From a bacterium (GTDB lineage Bacteria; Eisenbacteria; RBG-16-71-46; CAIMUX01): a stretch of 64,000 bases of DNA. Below the pieces are notes generated by a model that saw only the letters and a list, made by a program, of their open reading frames with translations, had not been told where the DNA came from and did no database searches. The stretch covers positions 1-64,000 of the forward strand of contig JAUIHP010000006.1 in assembly GCA_030431975.1 (NCBI GenBank), given 5' to 3'. Positions 7,054 to 15,063 of the stretch are shown one piece after another (the first letter of the stretch is position 1; each line of letters starts with the position of its first letter). Position numbers and translations under genes: made by a program.

Positions 7054-7060
7054 CGAAGCG
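7031..7060 (+). repeat. Relic of an attC left half
   Basis: The sequence CCCTGACACGGCGATGCAGCT followed by GACGAAG resembles the left part of attC site 1 (CTAACAAGGCGATGCAGC then GGACGG). No right half with a GTTAG core follows. The next gene appears to start inside this relic at ATG 7044. A deletion joining two cassettes is the simple explanation. Confidence 0.45.
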
Positions 7061-7556
7061 CTGGACTCCATTCCTCATGTTGGCCGCCGCGACTACCGCC
7101 ATGATCGCGCCGGCTCAGGCGACCTTCGTCTCCAAGGACGACGGACGCTGGTTCTTGGAACCAACCCCTTCGAACTCGAGGCCGCCAGGTCGACCGATAC
7201 TCGAAGTTTGCCGGGTGGAGAAAATCGCGGCTGTGCCCGCTACACCGCCCAAGACGGTAGGTCTCAGGAGAAAAAAGGGACGGCCCTATCAGCCCCCCTA
7301 TCTTCTCCTTCACATCACCGTGGCCGAAGCCTCTGACGATCACACCGAAACCCACAACCTGTGGTTCTCGACCGCGACCGACACTTACGCCAACATCAAC
7401 CCACCTCGAGACTCTGATCACTGTGGGCTGTCCACGACCCTCGACCTGCGAAGGCAATCTACCACCATTGATACGGTCTTGATCATCTATGCCGTGGATG
7501 AAGACGGGAACTGGAGCCCACCGTGTTCACTTCAAGTAGAGTGGATTGATGGGTAG
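7044..7556 (+). CDS. Secreted protein of unknown function
   Basis: A 170-residue protein whose N-terminus has a signal peptide (FLMLAAATTAMIAPAQA). The mature part contains a Pro/Ser-rich stretch and a beta-rich C-terminal region (DTVLIIYAVDEDGNWSPPCSL) of fibronectin/CARDB-like look. No family is assigned. The ATG at 7044 is preferred over one at 7026 because it starts directly before the signal sequence; the first codons derive from the attC relic. Confidence 0.55.
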   Translation: MQLTKRWTPFLMLAAATTAMIAPAQATFVSKDDGRWFLEPTPSNSRPPGRPILEVCRVEKIAAVPATPPKTVGLRRKKGRPYQPPYLLLHITVAEASDDHTETHNLWFSTATDTYANINPPRDSDHCGLSTTLDLRRQSTTIDTVLIIYAVDEDGNWSPPCSLQVEWIDG

Positions 7557-7598
7557 AACGTTTACAGGGCCCAAAGACCTTGGGCGGAATGGAGGACT

Positions 7599-8213
7599 AT
7601 GAGGCTGGCCCATATCCTGTTGACGATACTCCTCCTCGGCTGCGGCTCTTCGTCCGAGCCGGAAATTAGCGGTGACTTCAGCGGCGAGCTGAGCGGCGTC
7701 GTTACCTCCGCTGAGTCTGGGCTGCCCATTGCTGACCTGCACGTTCTGATCAAGGGCGCAGACCTTTTTGATCGCACCGACTCGAAAGGTGAGTTCCTGT
7801 TCTTCACCCCAATCGGTAGCTTCGAACGGGCGATCGTTCTCGTCGCCGGTCGCGGGTTCGAGTCATCTGAGTTCCGTGTTCGCCGTAGCGATCACCATGT
7901 TTCTGGTTCTCTGTTCCACACCGACGTCGCCCTCAAGCCCGGGGAATCCGACCTTCCGATTCTGTCCGGTCACGTGAGTGACTCAGAATCCGGTCAGGGA
8001 TTGGGAGGGGTCGAGATTCGTTATCGGGGGCGCACCTACTACTCCGAGTCTGACGGGTCCTACGAGGTTCCGTTTCTTGACTACGATCGTGCGCTTATCT
8101 CGGTAGACTTCACCCAGGCTGGCTATCGTTTGGAGAGAATCTCCGAGACAGAGATACTGCAGACCGGCCCTTACGACCTCCAGCTCGATGTGGGGATGGT
8201 GCTTCAAGAGTGA
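7599..8213 (+). CDS. Lipoprotein with two carboxypeptidase-regulatory-like domains
   Basis: A 204-residue lipoprotein (signal HILLTILLLGCGSSSE). Two similar beta-sandwich repeats follow: LSGVVTSAESGLPIADLHVL with TDSKGEFLF, and LSGHVSDSESGQGLGGVEIR with SESDGSYEVP. Such domains are common in extracellular proteins of this kind of bacterium and are usually structural. A GGAGG ribosome-binding site lies 5 nt upstream. It overlaps the next gene by GTGA, and the 10334 lipoprotein has one repeat of the same type. Confidence 0.7.
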   Translation: MRLAHILLTILLLGCGSSSEPEISGDFSGELSGVVTSAESGLPIADLHVLIKGADLFDRTDSKGEFLFFTPIGSFERAIVLVAGRGFESSEFRVRRSDHHVSGSLFHTDVALKPGESDLPILSGHVSDSESGQGLGGVEIRYRGRTYYSESDGSYEVPFLDYDRALISVDFTQAGYRLERISETEILQTGPYDLQLDVGMVLQE

Positions 8214-8449
8214 AGTTGGCCAAGCAGCCACTGAGGCTTCGCGTAACGTACGGTTTCCTTGTGGCCCTCGCCGCCTTGCAAGCTTGCTTTCGTGATCCGG
8301 AAACCAGCGTGTCGGTTTGGCCGGAACCGCTCATCGCAATCACGAGTTCAGCAACTACGGATGTGCGACGATCGTCGGGTTGGCAGCCGGAGGCGCAGTC
8401 GACGAGCGCCGATCCAAGACCATTCGCATCGATTGGGGCTGGATCGTGA
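8210..8449 (+). CDS. Small putative lipoprotein
   Basis: A 79-residue frame starting GTG in a GTGA overlap with the upstream stop codon. Residues about 10-26 are hydrophobic and end in LAALQAC, an acceptable lipobox. The remainder (SVSVWPEPLIAITSSATTDV then polar residues) has no recognised domain. The low-complexity C-terminus could also result from a frameshift in a longer gene. Translational coupling is the main support. Confidence 0.4.
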   Translation: MKLAKQPLRLRVTYGFLVALAALQACFRDPETSVSVWPEPLIAITSSATTDVRRSSGWQPEAQSTSADPRPFASIGAGS

Positions 8450-8462
8450 GAGGTCGACTGCC

Positions 8463-9047
8463 ATGTTGTTGAGAAACGTCGCACTGTCCCACTTTGGGTT
8501 CCTCATGCTCACTCTCGTCTCACATGCGTCGGCATTAAACGCCATATCCGACGATGAGCACGCTCTGTTCGAACTCGTCATCAACGAGCAGTTCCCTCAC
8601 CAGCACGTCCTGGTGCGGGCAGAAACCAGCCCATACCCGAACATTGCCGAAGGAACGCCTCGGGCCTTGTTTCGAGAGATCCGTGAGACACTAGGCCCCT
8701 CGCTCGCTGATGCGTTTGACTTGGCGAACCGAACGAGTGGGCAGATTCAGTGGAGTGAGATCCACCTCCCGAATGTGACCGTCGCCAAGAGCGACGACAT
8801 CAACAGTGCGGTAGGAAAACAACTCGGACCGCAGTTTCGTTCGTACTCATTCCAGAGGCACTTCCACGGGCCAGACTTCCTTGTCATACTCTCACGTGTG
8901 GGGTTCGACCCATCCGATGACTGCGCTGTCGTTCACATGAGTTGGTCCAATGGCACATTGGGGGGAGGATCCGCCGGGTTCTACATAGCAGAGCGGATCG
9001 ATGATCGATGGGCCCTGGTTGGATGGTTCGTCACACGCGTATGTTAG
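8463..9047 (+). CDS. Secreted protein of unknown function
   Basis: A 194-residue protein with a signal peptide (HFGFLMLTLVSHASALNA). It contains FDLANRTSGQIQWSEIHLPN and a C-terminal segment CAVVHMSWSNGTLGGGSAGFY that leads into a final hydrophobic strand ending WFVTRVC. It may be a small stand-alone alpha/beta domain; I cannot name it. The stop codon TAG falls inside a GTTAGTT string at 9043-9049 that resembles an attC core, but no matching left half is visible. Confidence 0.6.
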   Translation: MLLRNVALSHFGFLMLTLVSHASALNAISDDEHALFELVINEQFPHQHVLVRAETSPYPNIAEGTPRALFREIRETLGPSLADAFDLANRTSGQIQWSEIHLPNVTVAKSDDINSAVGKQLGPQFRSYSFQRHFHGPDFLVILSRVGFDPSDDCAVVHMSWSNGTLGGGSAGFYIAERIDDRWALVGWFVTRVC

Positions 9048-9111
9048 TTTAGTGTGCGGCAGCCACGTCCGGGGACGTCATCCTGAGAAGTCAAATCGCC
9101 GAGGAGGAAGG

Positions 9112-10077
9112 ATGCGGGTTCTCATTGCATCGCTCGTACTGACCCTTGGACTTGTCACATCGAGTGCCGCGCAGCAGCAATTCGTGGCCCGCCTCTATCC
9201 ATCTGAAGTCGTTCCTCCCGTCCAGAGCAAGGCGTATGGGGAGGTTTCCATCACGGGATCTTGCAGCCCGCAGGATTCCTCCGCAGTCTTCTTCACAGCC
9301 CGTCAGATTGGCCTAGGTCATATCGTCGAAGCTGTTCTCGTCGAGGCCCAGCCGGGCTTTCCCTATTCCGCTCTTCGCACCGTGATCGACGGCCATTTCT
9401 GGTTCACTTCCGGCTTGCTTACCCTATCGCCGCGGGAATGCGCCCTCCTATCCGATGGCCGACTCGGCTTCGTGATTACGACAAGCCACTTTCCGCTCGG
9501 AGAAGTCCGGGGGCAGTTCGAGGCCGTCGTGCCGACCATCGAGGATTCCTGGGGGACATCAAACGGAGGTACCGTGAATAGTAATCAGCTCTTCGGGTTC
9601 GCGGCCGCGAGGATTGAGCTCTGGGGCTCCGGTCTCGATTCCACTCCGCCCTTCTTGTCTACTCGGTTGCCTCTAAGGTCTCTCCCCGCACTGCGTTCGC
9701 ACTGGTACCGTTTGGCTGGAGCATGCATTGCGTCCCTACTGCTCTGTGCATGCGGCGGCACGACGTTCATGCGTGGGTCCGGGAGGTCCGCCTATGTCCC
9801 CTTCACCATGGTCAAGATTCAACCACCCGGAAGTGGAACACTTTCGCACTTCGAAGAGGACTTTGAGCTTATGTTGTTCATGTACGCCGACTCGGTCGCC
9901 GTGCAAAGAAAGAAGCCCGGTCCCGTTGCCATCATAGGCATGCCGAACGAAGGATGGATTTTCGACCGATGGACAGGTGACGTCCAAGACTCGACGAGTC
10001 GGGAAACGAACGTCCTTGTCAAGTATCAGGGTGAGGCGACGTGCTTCTTCAAGAGGGATACACGTGCAGGCAAGTAG
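9112..10077 (+). CDS. CHRD-domain secreted protein fused to a lipoprotein-like second half
   Basis: A strong Shine-Dalgarno sequence (GAGGAGGAAGG) precedes the ATG at 9112. Residues 1-20 are a signal peptide, then a CHRD domain (SEVVPPVQSKAYGEVSITG ... TSHFPLGEVRGQF). CHRD domains occur in secreted proteins and were named from chordin. After this comes a degraded SWG tail (PTIEDSWGTSNGG). The frame then continues through a second lipoprotein-type signal (WYRLAGACIASLLLCACGG) into another ~95 residues (MVKIQPPGSGTLSHFEEDFE ... WIFDRWTGDVQD). It looks like two formerly separate genes in one frame, possibly after loss of the first stop codon; a TTG near 9667 could start the second part. Confidence 0.6.
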   Translation: MRVLIASLVLTLGLVTSSAAQQQFVARLYPSEVVPPVQSKAYGEVSITGSCSPQDSSAVFFTARQIGLGHIVEAVLVEAQPGFPYSALRTVIDGHFWFTSGLLTLSPRECALLSDGRLGFVITTSHFPLGEVRGQFEAVVPTIEDSWGTSNGGTVNSNQLFGFAAARIELWGSGLDSTPPFLSTRLPLRSLPALRSHWYRLAGACIASLLLCACGGTTFMRGSGRSAYVPFTMVKIQPPGSGTLSHFEEDFELMLFMYADSVAVQRKKPGPVAIIGMPNEGWIFDRWTGDVQDSTSRETNVLVKYQGEATCFFKRDTRAGK

Positions 10078-10333
10078 GTCACAACGGGAACCAGCTTGCC
10101 AGGTCCGGGTGGGTCCCCTCGGATCGCCAGAGAGGAACGCATGACTGACTGAGTTGCCTGAACGTTTCCTGCTCGGAAGGATTCGATTCGACCTTTCGTG
10201 GTCACCTTTGCGGGCGCGGCGTCTCCGCCTTCGAAGCCCAAGTGGTCAACCCAAAGTCAGCGCTAACGACACTGGATCCGAAACGCTCCATGACGGTCAC
10301 CTGCCTCTTCGAGAGGCTGGCAGAGGAGAAGCC

Positions 10334-10675
10334 ATGAACCGAATCTTGTTGATACTTCTCGCGTGTACCATCGCCGCCTGCTCCGAGGATGAGCGCATTC
10401 ACGGTGAAAGGGCGCAAACCCTGAGCGGCTCGGTTGTCGACGCCAAGACCGGAGTCCCCATCGAAGGGGCCGAGGTCTACTACATGGGAAAGCTCTGGAT
10501 GGAAACCGACGTCGACGGCAGCTACGGTGTTGGCACTTTTGGTGCGCTCCGCGACTCTGTCTCGTTCGAAGCGGAAGGGTACCATCGACGCAGTTTCAAC
10601 ATCCCTGAGGACATTCCCCCCTTCGCCGACACCCGTTCCGACGTCCGCATGGACGTCCTGCTGGAGTCGAGGTAG
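10334..10675 (+). CDS. Lipoprotein with one carboxypeptidase-regulatory-like domain
   Basis: A 113-residue lipoprotein (LLILLACTIAACSED) with one beta domain: LSGSVVDAKTGVPIEGAEVY and METDVDGSYGVGTFG. This is the same architecture as each repeat of the 7599 gene. A GGAGAA ribosome-binding site precedes the ATG. About 255 bp upstream (10078-10333) contains no gene that I can support. Confidence 0.65.
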   Translation: MNRILLILLACTIAACSEDERIHGERAQTLSGSVVDAKTGVPIEGAEVYYMGKLWMETDVDGSYGVGTFGALRDSVSFEAEGYHRRSFNIPEDIPPFADTRSDVRMDVLLESR

Positions 10676-10766
10676 TGGTTCCCGGTTCGTCAACTCTTTG
10701 ACTTGAGTTTCCGGCCCGTGGCGAGGACTCAGCGCTGAAGCTTACGATGAGGAGAGGGCACCCACG

Positions 10767-11225
10767 ATGAGCATCTGGAACCACATCTTCCTGAGCGGCG
10801 AGTTCCGTGATCGTGAGACCTTACTGTCGGGCCTCACTCTCGAGCAGGTAACTCTCCGTCCGCCGGGCGCCTCGCACTCCATCTTCGAGGAGCTTTGGCA
10901 TGCGGCGACGATTCAGCGGTGCATCGTCGAGCAGGACAAGGACCTCGAGGCGGAGCTGCGTGGCGGGACTCGGTATCCAACGACGGAACCGGAAGCGGAA
11001 CAGCAGTGGCACGACCTGGTGACGAACTTCCTGTCGGGGGCACAGGCGGTGGTTGAATTGACACAGGATTCGGCCCGGCTCGCGGAAGAGCTGGAACCGG
11101 AACTGACGATGGCCGAAGAGCTCAGCTGCCTGGCGGTGCACAACGCATATCACCTCGGCAAGATCGTCGCCTTGCGGCAGTCGATCGGCGCATGGCCGCC
11201 GAAGACATCAACGGAGCAGCCATGA
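10767..11225 (+). CDS. DinB-like protein
   Basis: A 152-residue four-helix protein of the DinB/YfiT superfamily. Metal-ligand histidines are visible in FEELWHAATI and in the C-terminal VHNAYHLGKIVALRQSIGAW (HxxxH). Members are thiol-dependent or metal-dependent enzymes of varied function, and the substrate cannot be told. The ribosome-binding site GAGGAGAGGG precedes the ATG. It overlaps the next gene by ATGA (11222-11225). Confidence 0.8.
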   Translation: MSIWNHIFLSGEFRDRETLLSGLTLEQVTLRPPGASHSIFEELWHAATIQRCIVEQDKDLEAELRGGTRYPTTEPEAEQQWHDLVTNFLSGAQAVVELTQDSARLAEELEPELTMAEELSCLAVHNAYHLGKIVALRQSIGAWPPKTSTEQP

Positions 11226-11671
11226 CACACAAGACTCTTATCTTCATCGTCTGCGCCCTCACCCTCACAGTCACGGCACGTGTCGGCACGGCGAAGGGAT
11301 TGCAGTTCGTCGAGATTGTGCTCGTCGAACACGCAACCGGCCAGCCGTTGTCGGAGGGCTCGGCGGGGGTCGGAAACACGATCGCGATTTCGCAGGAAGG
11401 TCGTATCCGGATTCCCGTTCGACCGAACCAACCCCGTTCCATTACGGTGATCCATCCTGGATTCTCGGCCAGGGATATCGAACTACCGCCTGATCCCGGA
11501 AAGGTCGTCGTGCGTATGCAGCCGTGCTCCATCGATCCGTTCCACTTGCTGGACGGAACGGCAAAGGAGCTGAGACAGCGTGAGATCGAGCCGCGCAGAT
11601 ATATTCGAGGACCGTCAGGCTTCATCGACACTCCTGTTCTAACAATAGGAGATGCCTTGCTCTTCGGTTGA
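11222..11671 (+). CDS. Secreted protein, paralogue of the 6610 gene
   Basis: A 149-residue protein with a signal peptide (LIFIVCALTLTVTARVGTA) and a domain starting LQFVEIVLVEHATGQPLSEG. It continues with GRIRIPVRPNQPRSITVIHPG and VVVRMQPCSIDPFHLLDG. The paralogue at 6610 has PHPEDPFLLHD at the same place, so the family has a conserved xDPFxL motif. It is translationally coupled to the DinB-like gene. Confidence 0.65.
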   Translation: MTHKTLIFIVCALTLTVTARVGTAKGLQFVEIVLVEHATGQPLSEGSAGVGNTIAISQEGRIRIPVRPNQPRSITVIHPGFSARDIELPPDPGKVVVRMQPCSIDPFHLLDGTAKELRQREIEPRRYIRGPSGFIDTPVLTIGDALLFG

Positions 11672-11806
11672 GAGATACACTCAATCAATAACAGCGGATC
11701 CACGAGTAGGTCTCTGTTTGTGTCAGACCAGTAGGAAGGCACAACTGCACGTCCGACTGCGGGCGGCAGGACCACTGTCACAGTACCCACAGTTCAACAG
11801 GAGGAA

Positions 11807-12397
11807 ATGATGCTGTTCTCGATCCTCTGTCTGGTTCTCATCACGGCCAATGGAGCAGGGTACAACGCCTGCGGATCGTTCTGGGAGTTTGGCGATGAGG
11901 TCTACTTCTATTCGGCATCGCCTCCTGGACTCCTACAAGTCACGAGCGTCGGTGAGTATCAGATGTATCAGTGGGTTCGTGTCGATGGCGAGCTGTCCTT
12001 CTGCGAGCCGGAATGGGATGACGCCATCGGTTGCATCGAGATCTCATCGACTCAGGATTGCGGTTCCGTCGACCTCGGATGTGGAGTCATCACAAACATC
12101 GGCGAGTTCTGCGCGGAGTGGGAGTCTGAAGACCACGGCCGGGTCGACATCGTCGGCAGCATTGACGGCGCAGCGGTAGGAGATACGCTTCGCGTCCACG
12201 GAACTCTCGTCCAGGGCGGAGACCCTATCTGCCTTACGGGTGCGGCCTTCGCTTCCGACGTCGACTTCTTTGAGCCGTGCAAGGTCACGCCGATCACCGG
12301 AATCTCGTGGGGTACCCTCAAGGCGCGATATCGCCAGACTCGCGGCCCGCGCCCGTCCGGGCATACATCAGATCAGAACAGGAGTCAGATTCCGTGA
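11807..12397 (+). CDS. Secreted Cys-rich protein with an SWG C-terminal tail
   Basis: A 196-residue protein with a short signal peptide (FSILCLVLITANGAG), about nine further cysteines (DDAIGCIEISSTQDCG, LGCGVITNIGEFCAEW) and the tail PCKVTPITGISWGTLKARYR. The SWGxxK tail recurs in other secreted proteins of the window. The domain itself is not recognised. An AGGAGG ribosome-binding site precedes ATG 11807. About 20 extra residues after the tail suggest the original stop codon was lost. It overlaps the next gene by GTGA. Confidence 0.6.
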   Translation: MMLFSILCLVLITANGAGYNACGSFWEFGDEVYFYSASPPGLLQVTSVGEYQMYQWVRVDGELSFCEPEWDDAIGCIEISSTQDCGSVDLGCGVITNIGEFCAEWESEDHGRVDIVGSIDGAAVGDTLRVHGTLVQGGDPICLTGAAFASDVDFFEPCKVTPITGISWGTLKARYRQTRGPRPSGHTSDQNRSQIP

Positions 12398-12963
12398 TCC
12401 TCAATCTCGACCACATCGCCGTGCTCGTCACCGACGTCAAGGCGGCTGCGGCAACCCTGCCGGACTGGCTCACTCGTCATGAGTTGGAGGAACAGCCCGC
12501 GGAAGGAACTCTCGAGCAGTATGCCTGCCCACCGGCGGACAGTGACCCGTGCCTGCTCTTGATGGAAGCTGTAAAGTCAGGTCCCTATGAGACCGCAATG
12601 ACGAAGCGCGGCCCGGGACTGCATCACCTCGCCTACAACACCGACTCGATCACGGACGCGGCGTTGCAACTCGGAAAGCACGGGCTCTTGTTGCACCCGA
12701 TGAGCTTGAAGTCTCAATCCATGGGCGTCGTGTGGATGTGCCGCCCCGGGATTCCGTTCCTGCTTGAACTGACGGAGTCTGCCGACATCGCAGCGGCCAA
12801 CCAGAATCCAACGGTGATCGAACTTCCCGTCGACCGCTTCGGCGAAATGGCGCCGATCGATTTCCTCCCCAACGTATCCATGACGAGGGGATCCAAGAAC
12901 GCGCTTGTCATTCGACTTGCCGACGCAGAGTGCGTTCTCGACCTGACAGCGACCTCGACATAG
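12394..12963 (+). CDS. VOC (glyoxalase/methylmalonyl-CoA epimerase-like) protein
   Basis: A 189-residue protein of the vicinal-oxygen-chelate fold. It starts with LDHIAVLVTDVKAAAATLPDW and has a second metal-ligand strand PGLHHLAYNTDSI plus HPMSLKSQSMG. Its layout is closest to methylmalonyl-CoA epimerase-like members, but the C-terminal ~55 residues are extra, so the substrate is uncertain. The GTG start overlaps the preceding stop codon, with GGAG about 10 nt upstream. Confidence 0.75.
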   Translation: MILNLDHIAVLVTDVKAAAATLPDWLTRHELEEQPAEGTLEQYACPPADSDPCLLLMEAVKSGPYETAMTKRGPGLHHLAYNTDSITDAALQLGKHGLLLHPMSLKSQSMGVVWMCRPGIPFLLELTESADIAAANQNPTVIELPVDRFGEMAPIDFLPNVSMTRGSKNALVIRLADAECVLDLTATST

Positions 12964-12977
12964 TGACAACGGGCTAG

Positions 12978-13178
12978 CTAGCGCTTGCGGGCAAACATCC
13001 CGATGCCGCCGAGCAGTGCCAACCCACCAAGGATCAGGGGAATGGGTGATGTCGAGCGGGAGACCGACAACTCAACTCCGGCAAGAGATGCGGACTCGTT
13101 GTTCTGGCTGTACTCGTAACCCCAGTAACCGAGCAGGGCGACGCCGATCACGATCAGGATCATGGGCAGGTTCTTCAT
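12978..13178 (-). CDS. DUF3185-like small membrane protein
   Basis: A 66-residue protein with two transmembrane helices (LPMILIVIGVALLGYWGY and PLILGGLALLGGIGMFA) separated by a polar loop and ending in ARKR. This is the DUF3185-type layout; function unknown. I chose the ATG at 13178 (MKNLPMIL), since the upstream ATG at 13220 adds 14 non-conserved residues. Confidence 0.7.
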   Translation of the reverse strand: MKNLPMILIVIGVALLGYWGYEYSQNNESASLAGVELSVSRSTSPIPLILGGLALLGGIGMFARKR

Positions 13179-13328
13179 CGCTTCGATTCTCCAAGATGGA
13201 ACCAACGGATCAAATGACACAAAGTGCGCCTCAGACTACACTCTTCGGACACGACCCTCCAAGCTTACTACAGGAGAACCGCTCGGCAGCTACGATGCCG
13301 ATCTCAATGACAAGCAGGAAGGTTCTTC

Positions 13329-14069
13329 ATGCGCCGACTTTCACCCATCCGGGCGACCGGGTTGTTCCTTCTTGCCACAACCATCTTCGGCTGCGCGATT
13401 CAGTCGTCCTTACGGAGTGATGAAATGACGTCCTCACCCCATGGCTTTCTCGTGGCTCCAGAGTCCGGCACGGGTCCCGGAGTGCTTCTGCTTCACGCAT
13501 GGTGGGGACTGAATGACACCATGAAGCAGTACGCGCGAGATCTGGCCGGAAGCGGCTTTGTCGTCCTTGCACCGGACCTCTACGACGGCAAGATCGCCGA
13601 GACGATTCCGGAAGCCGAAACTCTTTCCGGAGCACTCGATGAAAGGCACCTCGAGGCCAAGGCGACGATCGAGCGAGCGGTGGCGCACCTTGTGGAACGC
13701 TCCGGGCAAGAGCGTGTTGCCGTCGTCGGCTTCTCACTGGGCGGCTACTATGCGCTTCACCTGGCCGGCTCGGATCCGGATCGGGTTCACGCCGTCGTGC
13801 TCTACTACGGATGTGGAGATCCGATGGCGGAAACCTCGAAGGCGACCTACCTCGGGCACTTCGCGGAGAATGACCCTTTCGAACCGTCGGAGAACGTCGA
13901 GTTCGTCCGGTCGCACTTGGAACAGGCGGGGCGACCGGTGTCGTTTCATCAGTACGACGGCGTCGGTCACTGGTTCGCTGAACCGGACCGGGAAGACGCG
14001 TACGATCCCCAGGCTGCGGGACTGGCCTGGACGAGAACTCTGGACTTCCTGAAGGCGGCCCGTCCGTAA
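13329..14069 (+). CDS. Dienelactone hydrolase-family protein, putative lipoprotein
   Basis: A 246-residue alpha/beta hydrolase. After a lipoprotein-type signal (GLFLLATTIFGCAIQ) come GVLLLHAWWGLNDTMKQYA, the nucleophile elbow VGFSLGGYY with Ser where classic dienelactone hydrolases have Cys, the acid residue region GHFAENDPFEP, and the catalytic His in GVGHWFAE. It probably hydrolyses an ester or lactone in the periplasm; the natural substrate is unknown. An AGGAAGG ribosome-binding site is present. Confidence 0.8.
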   Translation: MRRLSPIRATGLFLLATTIFGCAIQSSLRSDEMTSSPHGFLVAPESGTGPGVLLLHAWWGLNDTMKQYARDLAGSGFVVLAPDLYDGKIAETIPEAETLSGALDERHLEAKATIERAVAHLVERSGQERVAVVGFSLGGYYALHLAGSDPDRVHAVVLYYGCGDPMAETSKATYLGHFAENDPFEPSENVEFVRSHLEQAGRPVSFHQYDGVGHWFAEPDREDAYDPQAAGLAWTRTLDFLKAARP

Positions 14070-14092
14070 CAGAGCGACTGGAGTCCGACCGG

Positions 14093-15043
14093 ATGATCGG
14101 TGGCGCCACTCCGCAGATCGACTCCGAACTCGCCCGACGTCTCATCGACGCGCAGTTTCCGGAGTACTCCCGACTTTCCATTCACCCGGTCCTGCCCGGC
14201 GGTTGGGACAATCGAACCTTTCGGCTGGGAGATGACCTCGCCATTCGGCTTCCGAGCGCCGAGCGGTATGCTCCGCAGGTAAACAAGGAACATCGGTGGC
14301 TTCCAATACTGAGGCCGCTCCTCTCCCTGCCGATCCCAGATTCGCTCGCACTGGGTTCGCCGGAGCCGTACTTCCCCAGACCGTGGTCCGTTCGCCGTTG
14401 GATCGATGGTCATTGTCTCGCGGGAATCAACGGATCAGTGATCCCTAGATCCGTCGATTCCCGTGTCGCGAAGGGGCCGGTACCGATGGGCGCGAAGGCC
14501 GAGGAAAACCTGGCGCACTCCCTCGCAAACTTTCTGCAAGAGCTTCACGCGGCCCCCAGCAGCGAGGGCCCGACGCCGGGACCACACAACTTCTATCGCG
14601 GCGGGTCCCTGCAGAACTATGACGCTGAGGTTCGCTCGTCGCTGAATGCGGCAGAGTCAGAGAACAGCGGCAGAGAGATCATCAAAGTATGGGAGGCGGC
14701 ACTGGATTCAAAGTGGAGCGAGCCACCGGTTTGGATTCATGGCGACATCGCACCCGGCAATCTGCTGGTCGACGATGAGGCGCGGCTTTCCGCCGTCATT
14801 GACTTTGGATCCTGCGGCGTCGGCGATCCGGCCTGCGATTTGACGATGGCCTGGACTTTCTTCCGGGAACCGTCCCGGCGTATCTTTCGGGCGAGTCTGA
14901 AGTCACTCGCTCCGGACGTGTGGCTTCGGGCGAAGGGTTGGGCGCTTTGGAAAGCCCTGATTACCGCCGCCGATGATTCATCAACGGAGACCCAACAAGA
15001 CGGCGCGCGGCGGGTCATCGACGAAGTCCTTCGAGACACGTAG
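14093..15043 (+). CDS. Aminoglycoside phosphotransferase (APH)-family kinase
   Basis: A 316-residue kinase-like protein. The N-lobe has LPGGWDNRTFRLGDDLAIRL, the catalytic loop is WIHGDIAPGNLLVDD, and the metal-binding segment is AVIDFGSCGVGDPACDL. The family phosphorylates aminoglycosides, macrolides, homoserine and other small molecules, and nothing in the context points to antibiotic resistance. It starts 24 bp after the hydrolase gene and could be co-transcribed with it and the following SDR gene. Confidence 0.8.
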   Translation: MIGGATPQIDSELARRLIDAQFPEYSRLSIHPVLPGGWDNRTFRLGDDLAIRLPSAERYAPQVNKEHRWLPILRPLLSLPIPDSLALGSPEPYFPRPWSVRRWIDGHCLAGINGSVIPRSVDSRVAKGPVPMGAKAEENLAHSLANFLQELHAAPSSEGPTPGPHNFYRGGSLQNYDAEVRSSLNAAESENSGREIIKVWEAALDSKWSEPPVWIHGDIAPGNLLVDDEARLSAVIDFGSCGVGDPACDLTMAWTFFREPSRRIFRASLKSLAPDVWLRAKGWALWKALITAADDSSTETQQDGARRVIDEVLRDT

Positions 15044-15063
15044 TAGACGCACCGGAAAGACAA

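Noticed and set aside
9043-9049. GTTAGTT as an attC core after the 8463 gene
   Set aside because: No inverse core or pairing left half within 150 bp, and the flanks do not resemble the attC family of this window.
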